Origin: Pseudomonas asiatica
GTDB lineage: Bacteria > Pseudomonadota > Gammaproteobacteria > Pseudomonadales > Pseudomonadaceae
Assembly: GCF_040214835.1 (NCBI RefSeq)
Contig: NZ_CP157874.1
Span: 2,298,001-2,362,000, forward strand
Direction: 5' to 3'
Length of the DNA stretch: 64,000 nucleotides
This document shows positions 26,371-34,697 of this stretch, one piece after another (the first letter of the stretch is position 1; each line of letters opens with the position of its first letter). The notes under the pieces were generated by a model. It made no database searches and was not told the DNA's origin. It was given only the letters and a program-made list of their open reading frames with translations. Position numbers and translations under genes: made by a program.

Positions 26371-26393
26371 AAAAAAAGGGCCCGCAAGGGCCC
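26371..26393 (-). terminator. Rho-independent terminator of the MFS permease unit
   Basis: On the minus strand: GGGCCC-TTGC-GGGCCC followed by seven T. This is a textbook intrinsic terminator 24 nt past the permease stop. Confidence 0.9.
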
Positions 26394-26416
26394 GTAGAGG
26401 AAAATGGTCAGCGCGT

Positions 26417-27742
26417 TCAGGCGCTCTCGATCTTGCGTGGTGCCATGAAGTACATCCACACCAGCGCCAGGAAGTACATCGCCGGGATCATGGTGAACAA
26501 AACGGCATAGTTGTTATTGGTAGCGGTCAGCACGCTACCGACGATCTGCGTCATGAACATCCCGCCAATCGCCGCGCACATGCTGCCGAAACCGAACACC
26601 GTACTCACCAGGTGCTTGGGCGTGTAGTCCATCACCAGGCTCCAGATATTCGCCGTCCATGCCTGATGCGCGCCCACCGCCAGCGAGATGGCCGCCACCG
26701 CGACCCACAGGCCACTGGCGTTGGCGGCAAAGGTGACGCTGACCATGGTGCAGGCGAAGATCAGCATCGACACCAGCCGCGCGGTGGTCGCGCGCACGCC
26801 ACGGCCGATCAGCCAGGAAGACAGGATGCCGCCGCCGATGCTGCCGAAGTCCGCCGTCAGCCAGATGATGATCAGCGGGATGCCCATCTGGGTCACGTTG
26901 ATGCCCAGGCTGTATTGCTGGTTGAGGAACGGTGGCAGCCAGTACAGGTAGAACCAGAACACCGGTGCGGTAATCGCGTAGGCCACCGCGAAGGCCCAGG
27001 TGCCACGCAGGCGCAGGATACGGCTGAACGGCACGCGGGTTGGCTCGGGCTCGTCATCCTGCTGGATGTACTCCACCTCGCTCTGGCGCACGCGCGGGTG
27101 ATCTTCAGGGTTGTAGTACTTCAACACCCACAGCACCACCCACACCAGGCCCAGGCTGCCCATGGCGATGAACGCGGCCTGCCAGCCCCACACGGCCAGA
27201 ATCATCGGCAGCAGGGCCGGTGTGACCATGGCGCCGACGTTGGTGCCGGCATTGAACAGGCCGGTGGCGATGGCCCGCTCGCCAGCCGGGAACCACAGGC
27301 GCACGGTCTTCACGCAGGCCGGGTAGTTGGCGGCCTCGGTCAGGCCGAGGATGAAGCGGCAGACCATGAAGCCAGCGGCCGAGGTGGCCAGGCCGTGAGC
27401 GCCGGTGGCCAGGCTCCACAGCAGCACGGCGAAGAAGAACGCGCGCTTCACCCCGACCTTGTCGATCAGCCGGCCCTGCAGCAGGAAGCCGACCGCGTAG
27501 CCGACCTGAAACCAGAAGTTGATGTTGGCGTAGTCCATCGCCGTCCAGCTCATTTCCTTGGCCAGGACGGGCTGCATGATGCCGAGCGCGGCACGGTCGA
27601 TGTAGTTCAGGGTGGTGGCGAAGAACACCAGGGCGAGCATGCCCCAACGGGTCTTGCCGACGCCGAAGGCGCCGCGAAGCTTGTCGCCGATCGAACCCTG
27701 GGGCATCCGGGGGGCGGCGGGGGTGATCTTGGAGTGGTTCAT
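26417..27742 (-). CDS. MFS transporter (hexuronate/galactonate-like)
   Basis: A 441-residue inner-membrane permease with about 12 helices, of the anion:cation symporter branch. The first helix is followed by FFATTLNYIDRAALG, and the second carries the motif-A-like GRLIDKVGVKRAF. It resembles ExuT/DgoT-type sugar-acid carriers. The ATG at 27742 was chosen because the longer frame adds no family-like sequence. It is last in a leftward group of catabolic genes, but a palindrome about 135 nt upstream suggests its own promoter. It is the likely importer of the substrate handled by the neighbouring flavoproteins. Confidence 0.87.
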   Translation of the reverse strand: MNHSKITPAAPRMPQGSIGDKLRGAFGVGKTRWGMLALVFFATTLNYIDRAALGIMQPVLAKEMSWTAMDYANINFWFQVGYAVGFLLQGRLIDKVGVKRAFFFAVLLWSLATGAHGLATSAAGFMVCRFILGLTEAANYPACVKTVRLWFPAGERAIATGLFNAGTNVGAMVTPALLPMILAVWGWQAAFIAMGSLGLVWVVLWVLKYYNPEDHPRVRQSEVEYIQQDDEPEPTRVPFSRILRLRGTWAFAVAYAITAPVFWFYLYWLPPFLNQQYSLGINVTQMGIPLIIIWLTADFGSIGGGILSSWLIGRGVRATTARLVSMLIFACTMVSVTFAANASGLWVAVAAISLAVGAHQAWTANIWSLVMDYTPKHLVSTVFGFGSMCAAIGGMFMTQIVGSVLTATNNNYAVLFTMIPAMYFLALVWMYFMAPRKIESA

Positions 27743-27876
27743 AAACTGCTCGATTCTTGAAATTGTATTCAGCTGCGGTGCTGCAAGTACGTGACCGGTT
27801 CCCAGGCAGGGGGCACGCAAGGCCGGTGCATGGTGAGCAGTGAAGGCGGCAGCGTCAATTAAAGGGAGGGGCTAGT

Positions 27877-27891
27877 GTTCGGTTACCGAAC
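27877..27891 (-). promoter_or_regulatory. Candidate operator upstream of the MFS gene
   Basis: Perfect palindrome GTTCGG-TTA-CCGAAC in the 190-nt gap upstream of the permease. The GTTCG/CGAAC arms resemble boxes of aromatic-pathway IclR regulators (PcaU/PobR type). Confidence 0.45.
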
Positions 27892-27933
27892 GGTTGCGTT
27901 GGGCCTGCGTGCGAGGCAAGGGGCAACGTGATT

Positions 27934-29613
27934 TCAGGTGGTCAAGGTACTCAACGCTCTACCAGCCAGATAACCGAATGTCATCCCCGGCCCCAGTGTG
28001 ATACCGCCACTCGGGTAGTGCCCGCCCATCACGCTGTGCATGTCGTTGCCCACCGCATACAGCCCGGGGATCGGCCGCGCATTGCGGTCCAGTACCCGGG
28101 CCGAGGCATCCGTGCCCAGGCCGGCGAAGGTACCCAGGCTGCCCGGCAACAGTTTCACTGCGTGGAACGGCCCGTGCAGCAGTGGCCGCAGCGACGGATT
28201 GGGGGCTTGCGACGGCTCGCCCTGCGCCCGGTTGTAGGCCGATACACCGCGCTGGAATAGCGGGTCTTCACCCCGGGTTGCATGGCGGTTGAAGCCGTCC
28301 ACCGTGCGCTGCAACTGCTCGACGTCGATCCCGCAGCGCTGCGCCAGTTCCTCCAGCGTGCGACCGCTGTGCAGGTAACCGCAGCGTTGATAGTGACGGG
28401 TGGGGAAAGGGAAGGGCTTGGCCCAGCCGATACCATAGCGACGTTGCGCGGCATGGTCGCAGATCAGCCAGGCTTCCGGCGCTTCACCCTGCGGCGTGGC
28501 GGCGAACAGTGCGTTCATGAAGTCGTGGTAGCAATCGGCCTCGTTGACGAAGCGCCGGCCATCGCCGCGCACGGCGATGAAGCCGGGCTTGGCGCGATCG
28601 ATCAAGTGCGGGAAATGGCCGAAACTGCCATCGCTGCGCGGCACCCGCGACACAGGTGCCCAGGCACCTGCATGGGTCGCAGTCGCCTGGACCATGCCAC
28701 CGGCCTGTTCGCCCAGGCGCAGGCCGTCGCCGCTGTTTTCCCTGGGGGCTGCGGAGTAATGCTGGGTACCGTCCGGCGCATGCGGCATCAGGTGCGCGAT
28801 GCGCTGGCGATCATGTGCAAAGCCACCGCAGGCCAGCACCACACCGCGGCGGGCGTGGATCATCTGGCCGTCGGCAAACTGTGCGCCGCTGACCCGGCCT
28901 TCGCCCAGCAGGCGGCTGGCCGGCTTGTCGGTCAGTAGCGTCACGCCAAGGTCCAGGGCGCTGCGCAGCAGCCGTGCCACCAGGGCGTTGCCATTGACCA
29001 GTTGCAGGCTGCGGCGGTGCAGCAGCAGGTCGCGGCCATGGCGCAGCAGGCGTTTGCCCACATGCAGCGCGGCCGTGGGCGAGCGTGTGGCGTTGAAGAA
29101 GGCGGCCATGTCGGCGCCGCCGGCAATGCCCATGCCGGCCAGGCTGACGATGTCCAGCGGTGGGCGCAGCTTGTGCAGCCAGGGCCCGAGCAGGCGCCCG
29201 TCGTATGGCAGGGCGCACAGCGAACGACCACCGCGCGTGCTGCCATCGCCCTCGCGCATGTCGGGCATGCGGCTGCCGCACTGGAACTGCACGGCGGTGT
29301 GTTGCTGGAAGAACGCCACCATCTCCGGGCCATGGTGCAGGAAGGCGCGCTGGCGCGGGTCCAGTTCGCTGACATGGGTTTGCGCGCGCAGGTAGCGCTC
29401 CGGGGCATCGTCGGTCTCGACGATGCCTTCGGCAATGGCCAGCGGGTTGCGCGGTATCCACAGCCAGCCCCCCGACCAGGCGCTGGTGCCGCCCAGTTGG
29501 CTGGCTTTTTCCGCGACGATCACCTGCAGGCCGTGATGGGCGGCAGTAACGGCGGCAGCCAGGCCAGAGGCACCGGAGCCGATGACGAGTACGTCACATT
29601 CGAGGGGTTGCAT
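27934..29613 (-). CDS. FAD-dependent dehydrogenase (paralogue 2)
   Basis: A 559-residue flavoprotein of the same family as the gene at 21.5 kb. The FAD motif is VIGSGASGLAAAV; GGTSAWSGGWLWIPRNPLA is almost the same as paralogue 1, and WAPVSRVPRSDGSFGHFPH matches closely too. The C-terminal FAD loop is GGHYPSGGITLGPGMTFGY. It is predicted to be cytoplasmic and to dehydrogenate or reduce a C-C bond next to a carbonyl or carboxylate. It starts 34 nt after the NIPSNAP gene and is probably in the same operon. Having two close copies plus a third suggests successive steps on related intermediates or different stereoisomers. Confidence 0.83.
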   Translation of the reverse strand: MQPLECDVLVIGSGASGLAAAVTAAHHGLQVIVAEKASQLGGTSAWSGGWLWIPRNPLAIAEGIVETDDAPERYLRAQTHVSELDPRQRAFLHHGPEMVAFFQQHTAVQFQCGSRMPDMREGDGSTRGGRSLCALPYDGRLLGPWLHKLRPPLDIVSLAGMGIAGGADMAAFFNATRSPTAALHVGKRLLRHGRDLLLHRRSLQLVNGNALVARLLRSALDLGVTLLTDKPASRLLGEGRVSGAQFADGQMIHARRGVVLACGGFAHDRQRIAHLMPHAPDGTQHYSAAPRENSGDGLRLGEQAGGMVQATATHAGAWAPVSRVPRSDGSFGHFPHLIDRAKPGFIAVRGDGRRFVNEADCYHDFMNALFAATPQGEAPEAWLICDHAAQRRYGIGWAKPFPFPTRHYQRCGYLHSGRTLEELAQRCGIDVEQLQRTVDGFNRHATRGEDPLFQRGVSAYNRAQGEPSQAPNPSLRPLLHGPFHAVKLLPGSLGTFAGLGTDASARVLDRNARPIPGLYAVGNDMHSVMGGHYPSGGITLGPGMTFGYLAGRALSTLTT

Positions 29614-29646
29614 GGTGGGGTTCCGCTCAGGCGTTGGAGGAAGGTT

Positions 29647-29967
29647 TTACTGCAGCGGCGAAAAACCGGTGGGCCGCAGCATTCGCGACTGCAAATGCAG
29701 TACCGCGCCCAGCTCGCGGTTGCGCCTTGAGAACTCTGCCCAACGGGGGTCCGCTGCCATGGCTGCGCGGCGTGCCATGCGTTCGTCGAGGCTGGCATAG
29801 CCCCAGATATGCACCACCTGGTTGACCTCGCCGAACTCGCTGGTGAAAAAGCCGACCAGGTTACCGAGATGCTCGCTTTGCACCTCCAGCGCGTGGCTTT
29901 GGTACAGGCTCAGCCAGTCGGCCATTTTCAGTGGGTCGAGGGTGTAGGTTCTCAGTTCGTAGTACAT
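29647..29967 (-). CDS. NIPSNAP family protein
   Basis: A 106-residue protein with the NIPSNAP ferredoxin-like dimeric fold: it begins MYYELRTYTL and has QVVHIWGYASLDER in the middle. The family is often linked to aromatic or alicyclic catabolism clusters, but its reactions are mostly unknown. The start overlaps the end of the upstream flavoprotein gene by 16 nt, with GGAGA upstream, so it is translationally coupled. It is likely a small accessory enzyme or binding protein of the same pathway. Confidence 0.83.
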   Translation of the reverse strand: MYYELRTYTLDPLKMADWLSLYQSHALEVQSEHLGNLVGFFTSEFGEVNQVVHIWGYASLDERMARRAAMAADPRWAEFSRRNRELGAVLHLQSRMLRPTGFSPLQ

Positions 29968-31685
29968 GCTGGGGTCTCCATTTGGGTGGTTGGCGCCTGC
30001 AGGCGCGCGGCGATGTGGTTGGCAGCGAGCCAGCCGAAGGTGAGGGCAGGGCCCAGGGTGATACCGGGGCCGGGGTAGGTGCCTTTCATCAGCGAGTTCA
30101 TGTCGTTGCCGACTGCATACAGCCCGGCAATCGGCTGGCCATCGCGGTTCAGCACGTTGGCCTGGGCGTTGGTCACCAGGCCGCGGGCTGAGCCAAGGTC
30201 GCCGGTGTGGATGCGGATGGCGTAGAACGGGCCGCTGGTCAGCGGCGCCAGGCATGGGTTGGGCGTGTGTTGCGGGTCGCCCATGTAGCGGTTGTAGCTG
30301 TTGCCGCCTTTGCCGAACGCGCGGTCGATGCCGTTGCGGGCGTCGGCGTTGAACTGCTCCAGGGTCTGCATGAATACCTGTGGGTCGACACCAATGGTCT
30401 TGGCCAGTGCCTGCGCTGTTGCGGCGCGGTGCAGGTAGCCGGCATGGATCAACGCCTGGTTGTCCACCGGCTTTGGCCGCGCCAGGCCCAGGCCGTAGCG
30501 GTTCATCGCTTCGGCATCGCAGACCAGCCAGCAGCTGGCGATGCCTTTGGCGAACATGGTCTGCACGAAGTGGTGGTAGGAATCGGACTCGTTGACGAAG
30601 CGTCGCCCGTCCGGGCCCACCGCGATCACCCCTGGCTTGGCGCGGTCGGTGACCAGGTGCGGGAAGCGCTCACGCTCGCCACTGGCATGGCGCAGTTCCG
30701 AAACCGGTGCCCAGAAGAAGTTGGCCACCAGGCCCTCACCCTGGGCAGCGGCCACGGCTTGGCCAAGGCGCAGGGCAGCGCCGTCATTTGTGGGCGGTGA
30801 CATGGTCAGGTGCGGCGCCTGCCGGGCCGGCCGGTAGCTGTCGGCGAGCGCGCCTGCAGCGAACCCGCCCATGGCGCACACCACACCGCCCCGGGCCAGC
30901 ACCCGTTCACGGCGCCCTTCGCGTTGCACCACCACGCCGGTGACCACGCCGCGTTCGACGATCAGCTCCAGGGCTTCGCTGCGCAACCACAGCTGCGTGC
31001 CATGGGCGAAGGCGCTGCTGGCCAGGCGGGCGATCAAGGCGTTGCCGGTGGTAAGGCGGGTGCCACGCGGATGATGCAGGCGGTCCCGCGCGTAACGCGC
31101 CATCAGCTTGAGGCAATGCCACAGCGACCGGGGCGAGCGGCGAATACTGAGAAAGTGCTGGATATCCACGCGGTTGACCATCATGCCGCCGAACAGCAAC
31201 ATGCCGGGCGGCGGCATCTGCAGGTCCTTGAAGTGCGAGCCGAGCTGCCTGCCGTCGTACTCGACCATCTCCAGCGCCCGGCCAAACTGGGTGGCACCGG
31301 GGGCGTCCGGGTAGTAGTCCGGCGAATGCGGGCGCAGGGCGTAGCGCAGTTCGGTGTTCTGCTCCAGCCAGCGCAGCGCCTGGTGGCCATGCTCGATGAA
31401 GGCGTCGACCAGCGCGGGGGCATAGCCGTCGCCGATGACCTGCCTGAGGTAGGTGCGAATGGCCTCGGGGGAATCCACCGCACCAGCGGCGCGGGCTTGA
31501 TCAGTACCATAGAGCCACACCGCCCCACCGGAAATTGCCGAGGTACCGCCAAAGTGCTCGGCCTTTTCCACCACCAGCACTTTCAGCCCCCGGCGGGCGG
31601 CGGTGGCGGCAGCGGTAAGGCCACCGGCGCCGCTGCCCAGCACGACCAGGTCAAAGTTGTGTTGCGTATGTTCATGTGTCGGCAT
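29952..31685 (-). CDS. FAD-dependent dehydrogenase (paralogue 3)
   Basis: A 577-residue flavoprotein of the fumarate-reductase/ketosteroid-dehydrogenase superfamily. The FAD motif is VVLGSGAGGLTAAATAA, then GGTSAISGGAVWL; the C-terminal loop is GTYPGPGITLGPALTFGWL. It is the most diverged of the three copies (WAPVSELRHAS where the others have WAPVSRVP). The ATG at 31685 begins only 5 nt after the shikimate-dehydrogenase-like stop, which shows co-transcription. The frame continues upstream into that gene and is not used. The substrate is unknown; a hydroaromatic or cyclohexanone-type ring is one hypothesis. Confidence 0.83.
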   Translation of the reverse strand: MPTHEHTQHNFDLVVLGSGAGGLTAAATAARRGLKVLVVEKAEHFGGTSAISGGAVWLYGTDQARAAGAVDSPEAIRTYLRQVIGDGYAPALVDAFIEHGHQALRWLEQNTELRYALRPHSPDYYPDAPGATQFGRALEMVEYDGRQLGSHFKDLQMPPPGMLLFGGMMVNRVDIQHFLSIRRSPRSLWHCLKLMARYARDRLHHPRGTRLTTGNALIARLASSAFAHGTQLWLRSEALELIVERGVVTGVVVQREGRRERVLARGGVVCAMGGFAAGALADSYRPARQAPHLTMSPPTNDGAALRLGQAVAAAQGEGLVANFFWAPVSELRHASGERERFPHLVTDRAKPGVIAVGPDGRRFVNESDSYHHFVQTMFAKGIASCWLVCDAEAMNRYGLGLARPKPVDNQALIHAGYLHRAATAQALAKTIGVDPQVFMQTLEQFNADARNGIDRAFGKGGNSYNRYMGDPQHTPNPCLAPLTSGPFYAIRIHTGDLGSARGLVTNAQANVLNRDGQPIAGLYAVGNDMNSLMKGTYPGPGITLGPALTFGWLAANHIAARLQAPTTQMETPACTTN

Positions 31686-31689
31686 GGCT

Positions 31690-32499
31690 TCAGATCTCCA
31701 GCGGCGTGACGCCCATGAAGGCGCCCAGGTGGCCGAGTTGGGCGAAGGCCATTTCCGGGCCGGTCTGGACCGCGCAGCCAACCTGGCGTGCCCGGTTCAG
31801 CAGCGGGGTGATCTCGGGCGAGGTGACCACATCGGCGACCAGGGTTTCGGGTTGCAAGGTGGCGAGCAGGGCGGCAGGCAGTGGCAGCTCCGCGCTACCG
31901 CCCATGCCGACAGGGGAGGCGTTGACCAACAGGTCGAAGCCTTCCAGCCCGTCGACCCGGGTGGCGATTTCGACCGTGGGGAAGGCATTGCCGAGCAGCT
32001 CGCACACAGCGCCCATGCGCGCTGTGCTGGGGTCGCTGAGGGTGACGCTGGCGATGCCGGCCTCGCCCAGTGCATAGGCAATGGCACTGCCGACCCCGCC
32101 GCAACCGATTACCAACGCACGCTTGCCGGCCGGCTCGAAGCCATGTTTGCGCGCAGCACCGAGGAAGCCGGCACCGTCCACGTTGTCGCCCAGCAGTCGC
32201 CCGTCACGCTCTCGGCGAATCACATTGACCGAGCCCAGCGCGGCTGCGCGCTCGCTCAGGCTATCAAGGCGGCTGGCCAGGGCCTGCTTGTACGGCACGG
32301 TGACCACGCAACCGCGCAGGTTCTGCCAGCCGCGCAGGGTGCCGGCGAAGGTATCCAGCGCGGCCTCATGCAGATCGATGGGCAGCATGGCGAGGTTGCA
32401 GTTGTTGTTGGCGAACCAGGTGTTGAAGTTTTCGGGGGACTTCACCTGGGCAATGGGCGAACCGACGATGGCGACCAGTTCAGTGGAACCACGAATCAT
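31690..32499 (-). CDS. Shikimate dehydrogenase-like oxidoreductase
   Basis: A 269-residue member of the AroE family. The catalytic Lys is in VTVPYK, the catalytic Asp in NVDGAGF, and the NADP-site glycine motif reads VIGCGGVGSAIA. The substrate-binding motif, normally HSKSP in AroE, is QVKSP here: the first of two serines that hold the shikimate carboxylate is Val. It may therefore use quinate or another hydroxy acid rather than shikimate. It might correspond to the RifI2-type family member described in P. putida, from memory. An excellent AAGGAGG lies 6-7 nt before the ATG. It heads a leftward operon and faces an IclR gene, so it is catabolic rather than biosynthetic. Confidence 0.85.
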   Translation of the reverse strand: MIRGSTELVAIVGSPIAQVKSPENFNTWFANNNCNLAMLPIDLHEAALDTFAGTLRGWQNLRGCVVTVPYKQALASRLDSLSERAAALGSVNVIRRERDGRLLGDNVDGAGFLGAARKHGFEPAGKRALVIGCGGVGSAIAYALGEAGIASVTLSDPSTARMGAVCELLGNAFPTVEIATRVDGLEGFDLLVNASPVGMGGSAELPLPAALLATLQPETLVADVVTSPEITPLLNRARQVGCAVQTGPEMAFAQLGHLGAFMGVTPLEI

Positions 32500-32581
32500 G
32501 CTGACCTCCTTATTGGCGTTGTTATGCAGGCCAAGGGTGAGGCAAGGGGGCGTGGGCAACAATGCGTTGATCGGGCGTTTA

Positions 32582-32596
32582 ATGCGATAATCGCAT
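32582..32596. promoter_or_regulatory. Candidate PcaR-like operator
   Basis: Perfect palindrome ATGCGAT-A-ATCGCAT in the divergent promoter region. It is close to the PcaR box I recall (GTTCGATAATCGCAC). A further half-site, TTATCGCG, lies at about 32608. Confidence 0.55.
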
Positions 32597-32653
32597 CACT
32601 GATCCGGTTATCGCGGTAATCGGCTGTATTTGCCCTGCTTGCGAGTCGAATAG

Positions 32654-33424
32654 ATGAACACCCCCGCTATCCACCCCCGTGACCTGATCGCCGGCTTGCA
32701 GAAGGGCCTGGCGCTCATGCAGCTGTTCAGCGCCGAGCAGCCGCGCCTTAGCGTGCCGCAGGCGGCCAGGTTGTCTGGCCTTACCCCCAGTGCCGCGCGG
32801 CGGTTTCTGTTGACCTTGGTGCACGAAGGGTTTGCCGAAACCGACAGCCGTGAGTACTGGCTTACGCCCAAGGCGCTGCGCCTTGGCCAGGCGTATGTGG
32901 ACTCGGCACAACTGCCGCGCATGCTGCGGCCGATCGTCGAGCAGGTGGCGCGGCAGACCCAGGAGCATGTGTCGGTAGGTACCCGTGATGGTGACGAGAT
33001 CATCCACCTGGTACGTAGCCGCTACAGCCATGTGGCCTCGTTGTCGATCCGGCCGGGTTCGCGGGTGCCGATGTATTGCACCGCCGGCGGGCGCGTCTGG
33101 CTGGCCTGGCTGGATGAGGGGGAGCGGGATGCCTACTTTGCGCGTAACCCGCTGCGAGGGTTGACGCCTTATACGCAGACGGACCGGTTACAGCTGGAGG
33201 CGGAGTTGCTGCGGGTGAAGGAGCAGGGGTTCTGTATCGTGGACCAGGAGTATGAAATCGGCATGCGCGTGCTGGGTGTGCCACTGCTGGACCGGGCTGG
33301 CCGGCTGAAAGCGACGTTGACCATCACCACCCATGCTTCGCGGTTGAGTGTGGATGAAATACGCTTGCGGTATCTGCCGACCCTGTACGAGGCCCAGGCG
33401 TTGTTGCGGCCGGTGCTGGATTGA
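32654..33424 (+). CDS. IclR family transcriptional regulator (B), PcaR-like
   Basis: A 256-residue regulator of the PcaR/PobR branch of IclR. The winged helix is in LSVPQAARLSGLTPSAARRF (about residues 32-52), and the effector domain has the block YCTAGGRVWLAWL and ends in VDEIRLRYLPTLYEAQALL. This branch typically responds to aromatic or hydroaromatic acids such as protocatechuate pathway intermediates. It is divergent from the shikimate-dehydrogenase-like operon with a PcaR-box-like palindrome between them, so it is the likely regulator of that operon. It is a single-gene unit followed by a REP pair. Confidence 0.87.
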   Translation: MNTPAIHPRDLIAGLQKGLALMQLFSAEQPRLSVPQAARLSGLTPSAARRFLLTLVHEGFAETDSREYWLTPKALRLGQAYVDSAQLPRMLRPIVEQVARQTQEHVSVGTRDGDEIIHLVRSRYSHVASLSIRPGSRVPMYCTAGGRVWLAWLDEGERDAYFARNPLRGLTPYTQTDRLQLEAELLRVKEQGFCIVDQEYEIGMRVLGVPLLDRAGRLKATLTITTHASRLSVDEIRLRYLPTLYEAQALLRPVLD

Positions 33425-33508
33425 GGTGTCAGGGTTTGGAGGTGTGTTGCCTTCTTCGCGGGAAACTCGATCTCATAGAACTGAACATGATTCATTGAGC
33501 TAGCCGGG

Positions 33509-33601
33509 ACCCTGTGGGAGCGGCTTCAGCCGCGAACACCGGCGCAGCCGGTGCCATGCACTGCGCTGGATTCTTCGCGGCTAAAGCCGCTCCCACAGGG
33601 T
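33509..33601. repeat. Inverted REP pair
   Basis: ACCCTGTGGGAGCGGCTTCA and its inverted copy flank CACCGGCGCAGCCGGTG. It separates the convergent IclR-B and binding-protein genes. Confidence 0.88.
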
Positions 33602-33653
33602 ACGCGGACCGACAGCGCAGCCCAAAGGGGCGGGAGCGGCCCAGGCCCTCGGC

Positions 33654-34697
33654 TTATCGCTCGATCTGGCGGTTCCAGCGCGCGTTCCATTCGGGGCGCT
33701 GGGTGTTGACCTGGTCCCAGTCGATGGTCACGGCAGTCTGCAGGTAGGTCTGCATGGCTTCGACCTGGCCACGGGTCTTGTCACTGGTAGGTGTGTTGGG
33801 GTTGGACGGGATCTGGTCACCCAGCTCCAGGGCCGGCGACTGCGCCTCGGGGCTGAGCAGGAACTCGGCGAGCTTCTGCGCAAGCTCCGGCTGGTCGTTG
33901 TTGGCCGTGACGCATTCGGCCTGGTTGAGCACCACGGCACCTTCCTTGGGCGCGGCGTACTCCACCGGGATGCCTTTGAGCTTCAGCGCCGTCACCTGGG
34001 TGGGGGTGAGCGGGAACAGCGCGGCTTCGTCGGTTTGCACCATTTCCGAGAGCTTGGCCGAATTGGGGATGTACTCCAGCACGTTCGGGCCCACGTTCTT
34101 CTGCCAGGCCGTGAAGCCCGGGTTGACATCGGTATCGCTGCCGCCGTGCAGGCGGTTGTACATCAGGAAACCATGCAGGCCGAAGGTGGACGATGCCATC
34201 GACTGGAACACCACCTTGTCCTTGAAGCGCGGGTCGGCCAGGTCGTTCCAGGAGGTGGGCGCTGCCCAGCCATTGGCCTTGAACAGGCGGCTGTTGTAGG
34301 CAAGCCCGGTCACGCCCAGGCTGACTGCGGCGGCCTTGTCCTTGATCAGGGCCTTTTCCGGCAACTGGGCCAAGGTCGGGTTGGGTTTGAGTGTGCTGCA
34401 CAGGCCCATGCCGATGGCGCGGTACATGATGCCGTCATCCAGCACCATCACATGGATCGACGGCTTGTTCGGCGTGGCCTGGACCTTGGCCAGGATGTCG
34501 GCCGAGGTGCCGGGGACAATCACCACCTTCACGCCGTTGGCCTGCTCGAACTTTGGCAGGATATTGTCGCTGAACAGCCGTTCCATGGTGCCGCCGTTCA
34601 TGCCCAGGTAAAGCGTGGGTTGGGCCATGGCGGGCAGGCAGGCGAACAGGCCGGGCACGGTGCAGAACAGGGCGAGCAAACGTTGCTTGTGCGTCAT
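33654..34697 (-). CDS. Periplasmic solute-binding protein (PotD/PotF-like)
   Basis: A 347-residue ABC-importer binding protein. A signal peptide (MTHKQRLLALFCTVPGLFAC, cut after AMA) is followed by LYLGMNGGTMERLFSDNILP and a spermidine/putrescine-binding-type two-lobe domain with LGVTGLAYNSRLF and SWNDLADPRFKDKV. It is the last gene of a seven-gene operon; its ATG overlaps the stop of the upstream oxidase gene by 4 nt (ATGA). Binding proteins of this type take polyamines, opines or other small cations. The partner dehydrogenase suggests an amino acid derivative or opine. Confidence 0.87.
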   Translation of the reverse strand: MTHKQRLLALFCTVPGLFACLPAMAQPTLYLGMNGGTMERLFSDNILPKFEQANGVKVVIVPGTSADILAKVQATPNKPSIHVMVLDDGIMYRAIGMGLCSTLKPNPTLAQLPEKALIKDKAAAVSLGVTGLAYNSRLFKANGWAAPTSWNDLADPRFKDKVVFQSMASSTFGLHGFLMYNRLHGGSDTDVNPGFTAWQKNVGPNVLEYIPNSAKLSEMVQTDEAALFPLTPTQVTALKLKGIPVEYAAPKEGAVVLNQAECVTANNDQPELAQKLAEFLLSPEAQSPALELGDQIPSNPNTPTSDKTRGQVEAMQTYLQTAVTIDWDQVNTQRPEWNARWNRQIER

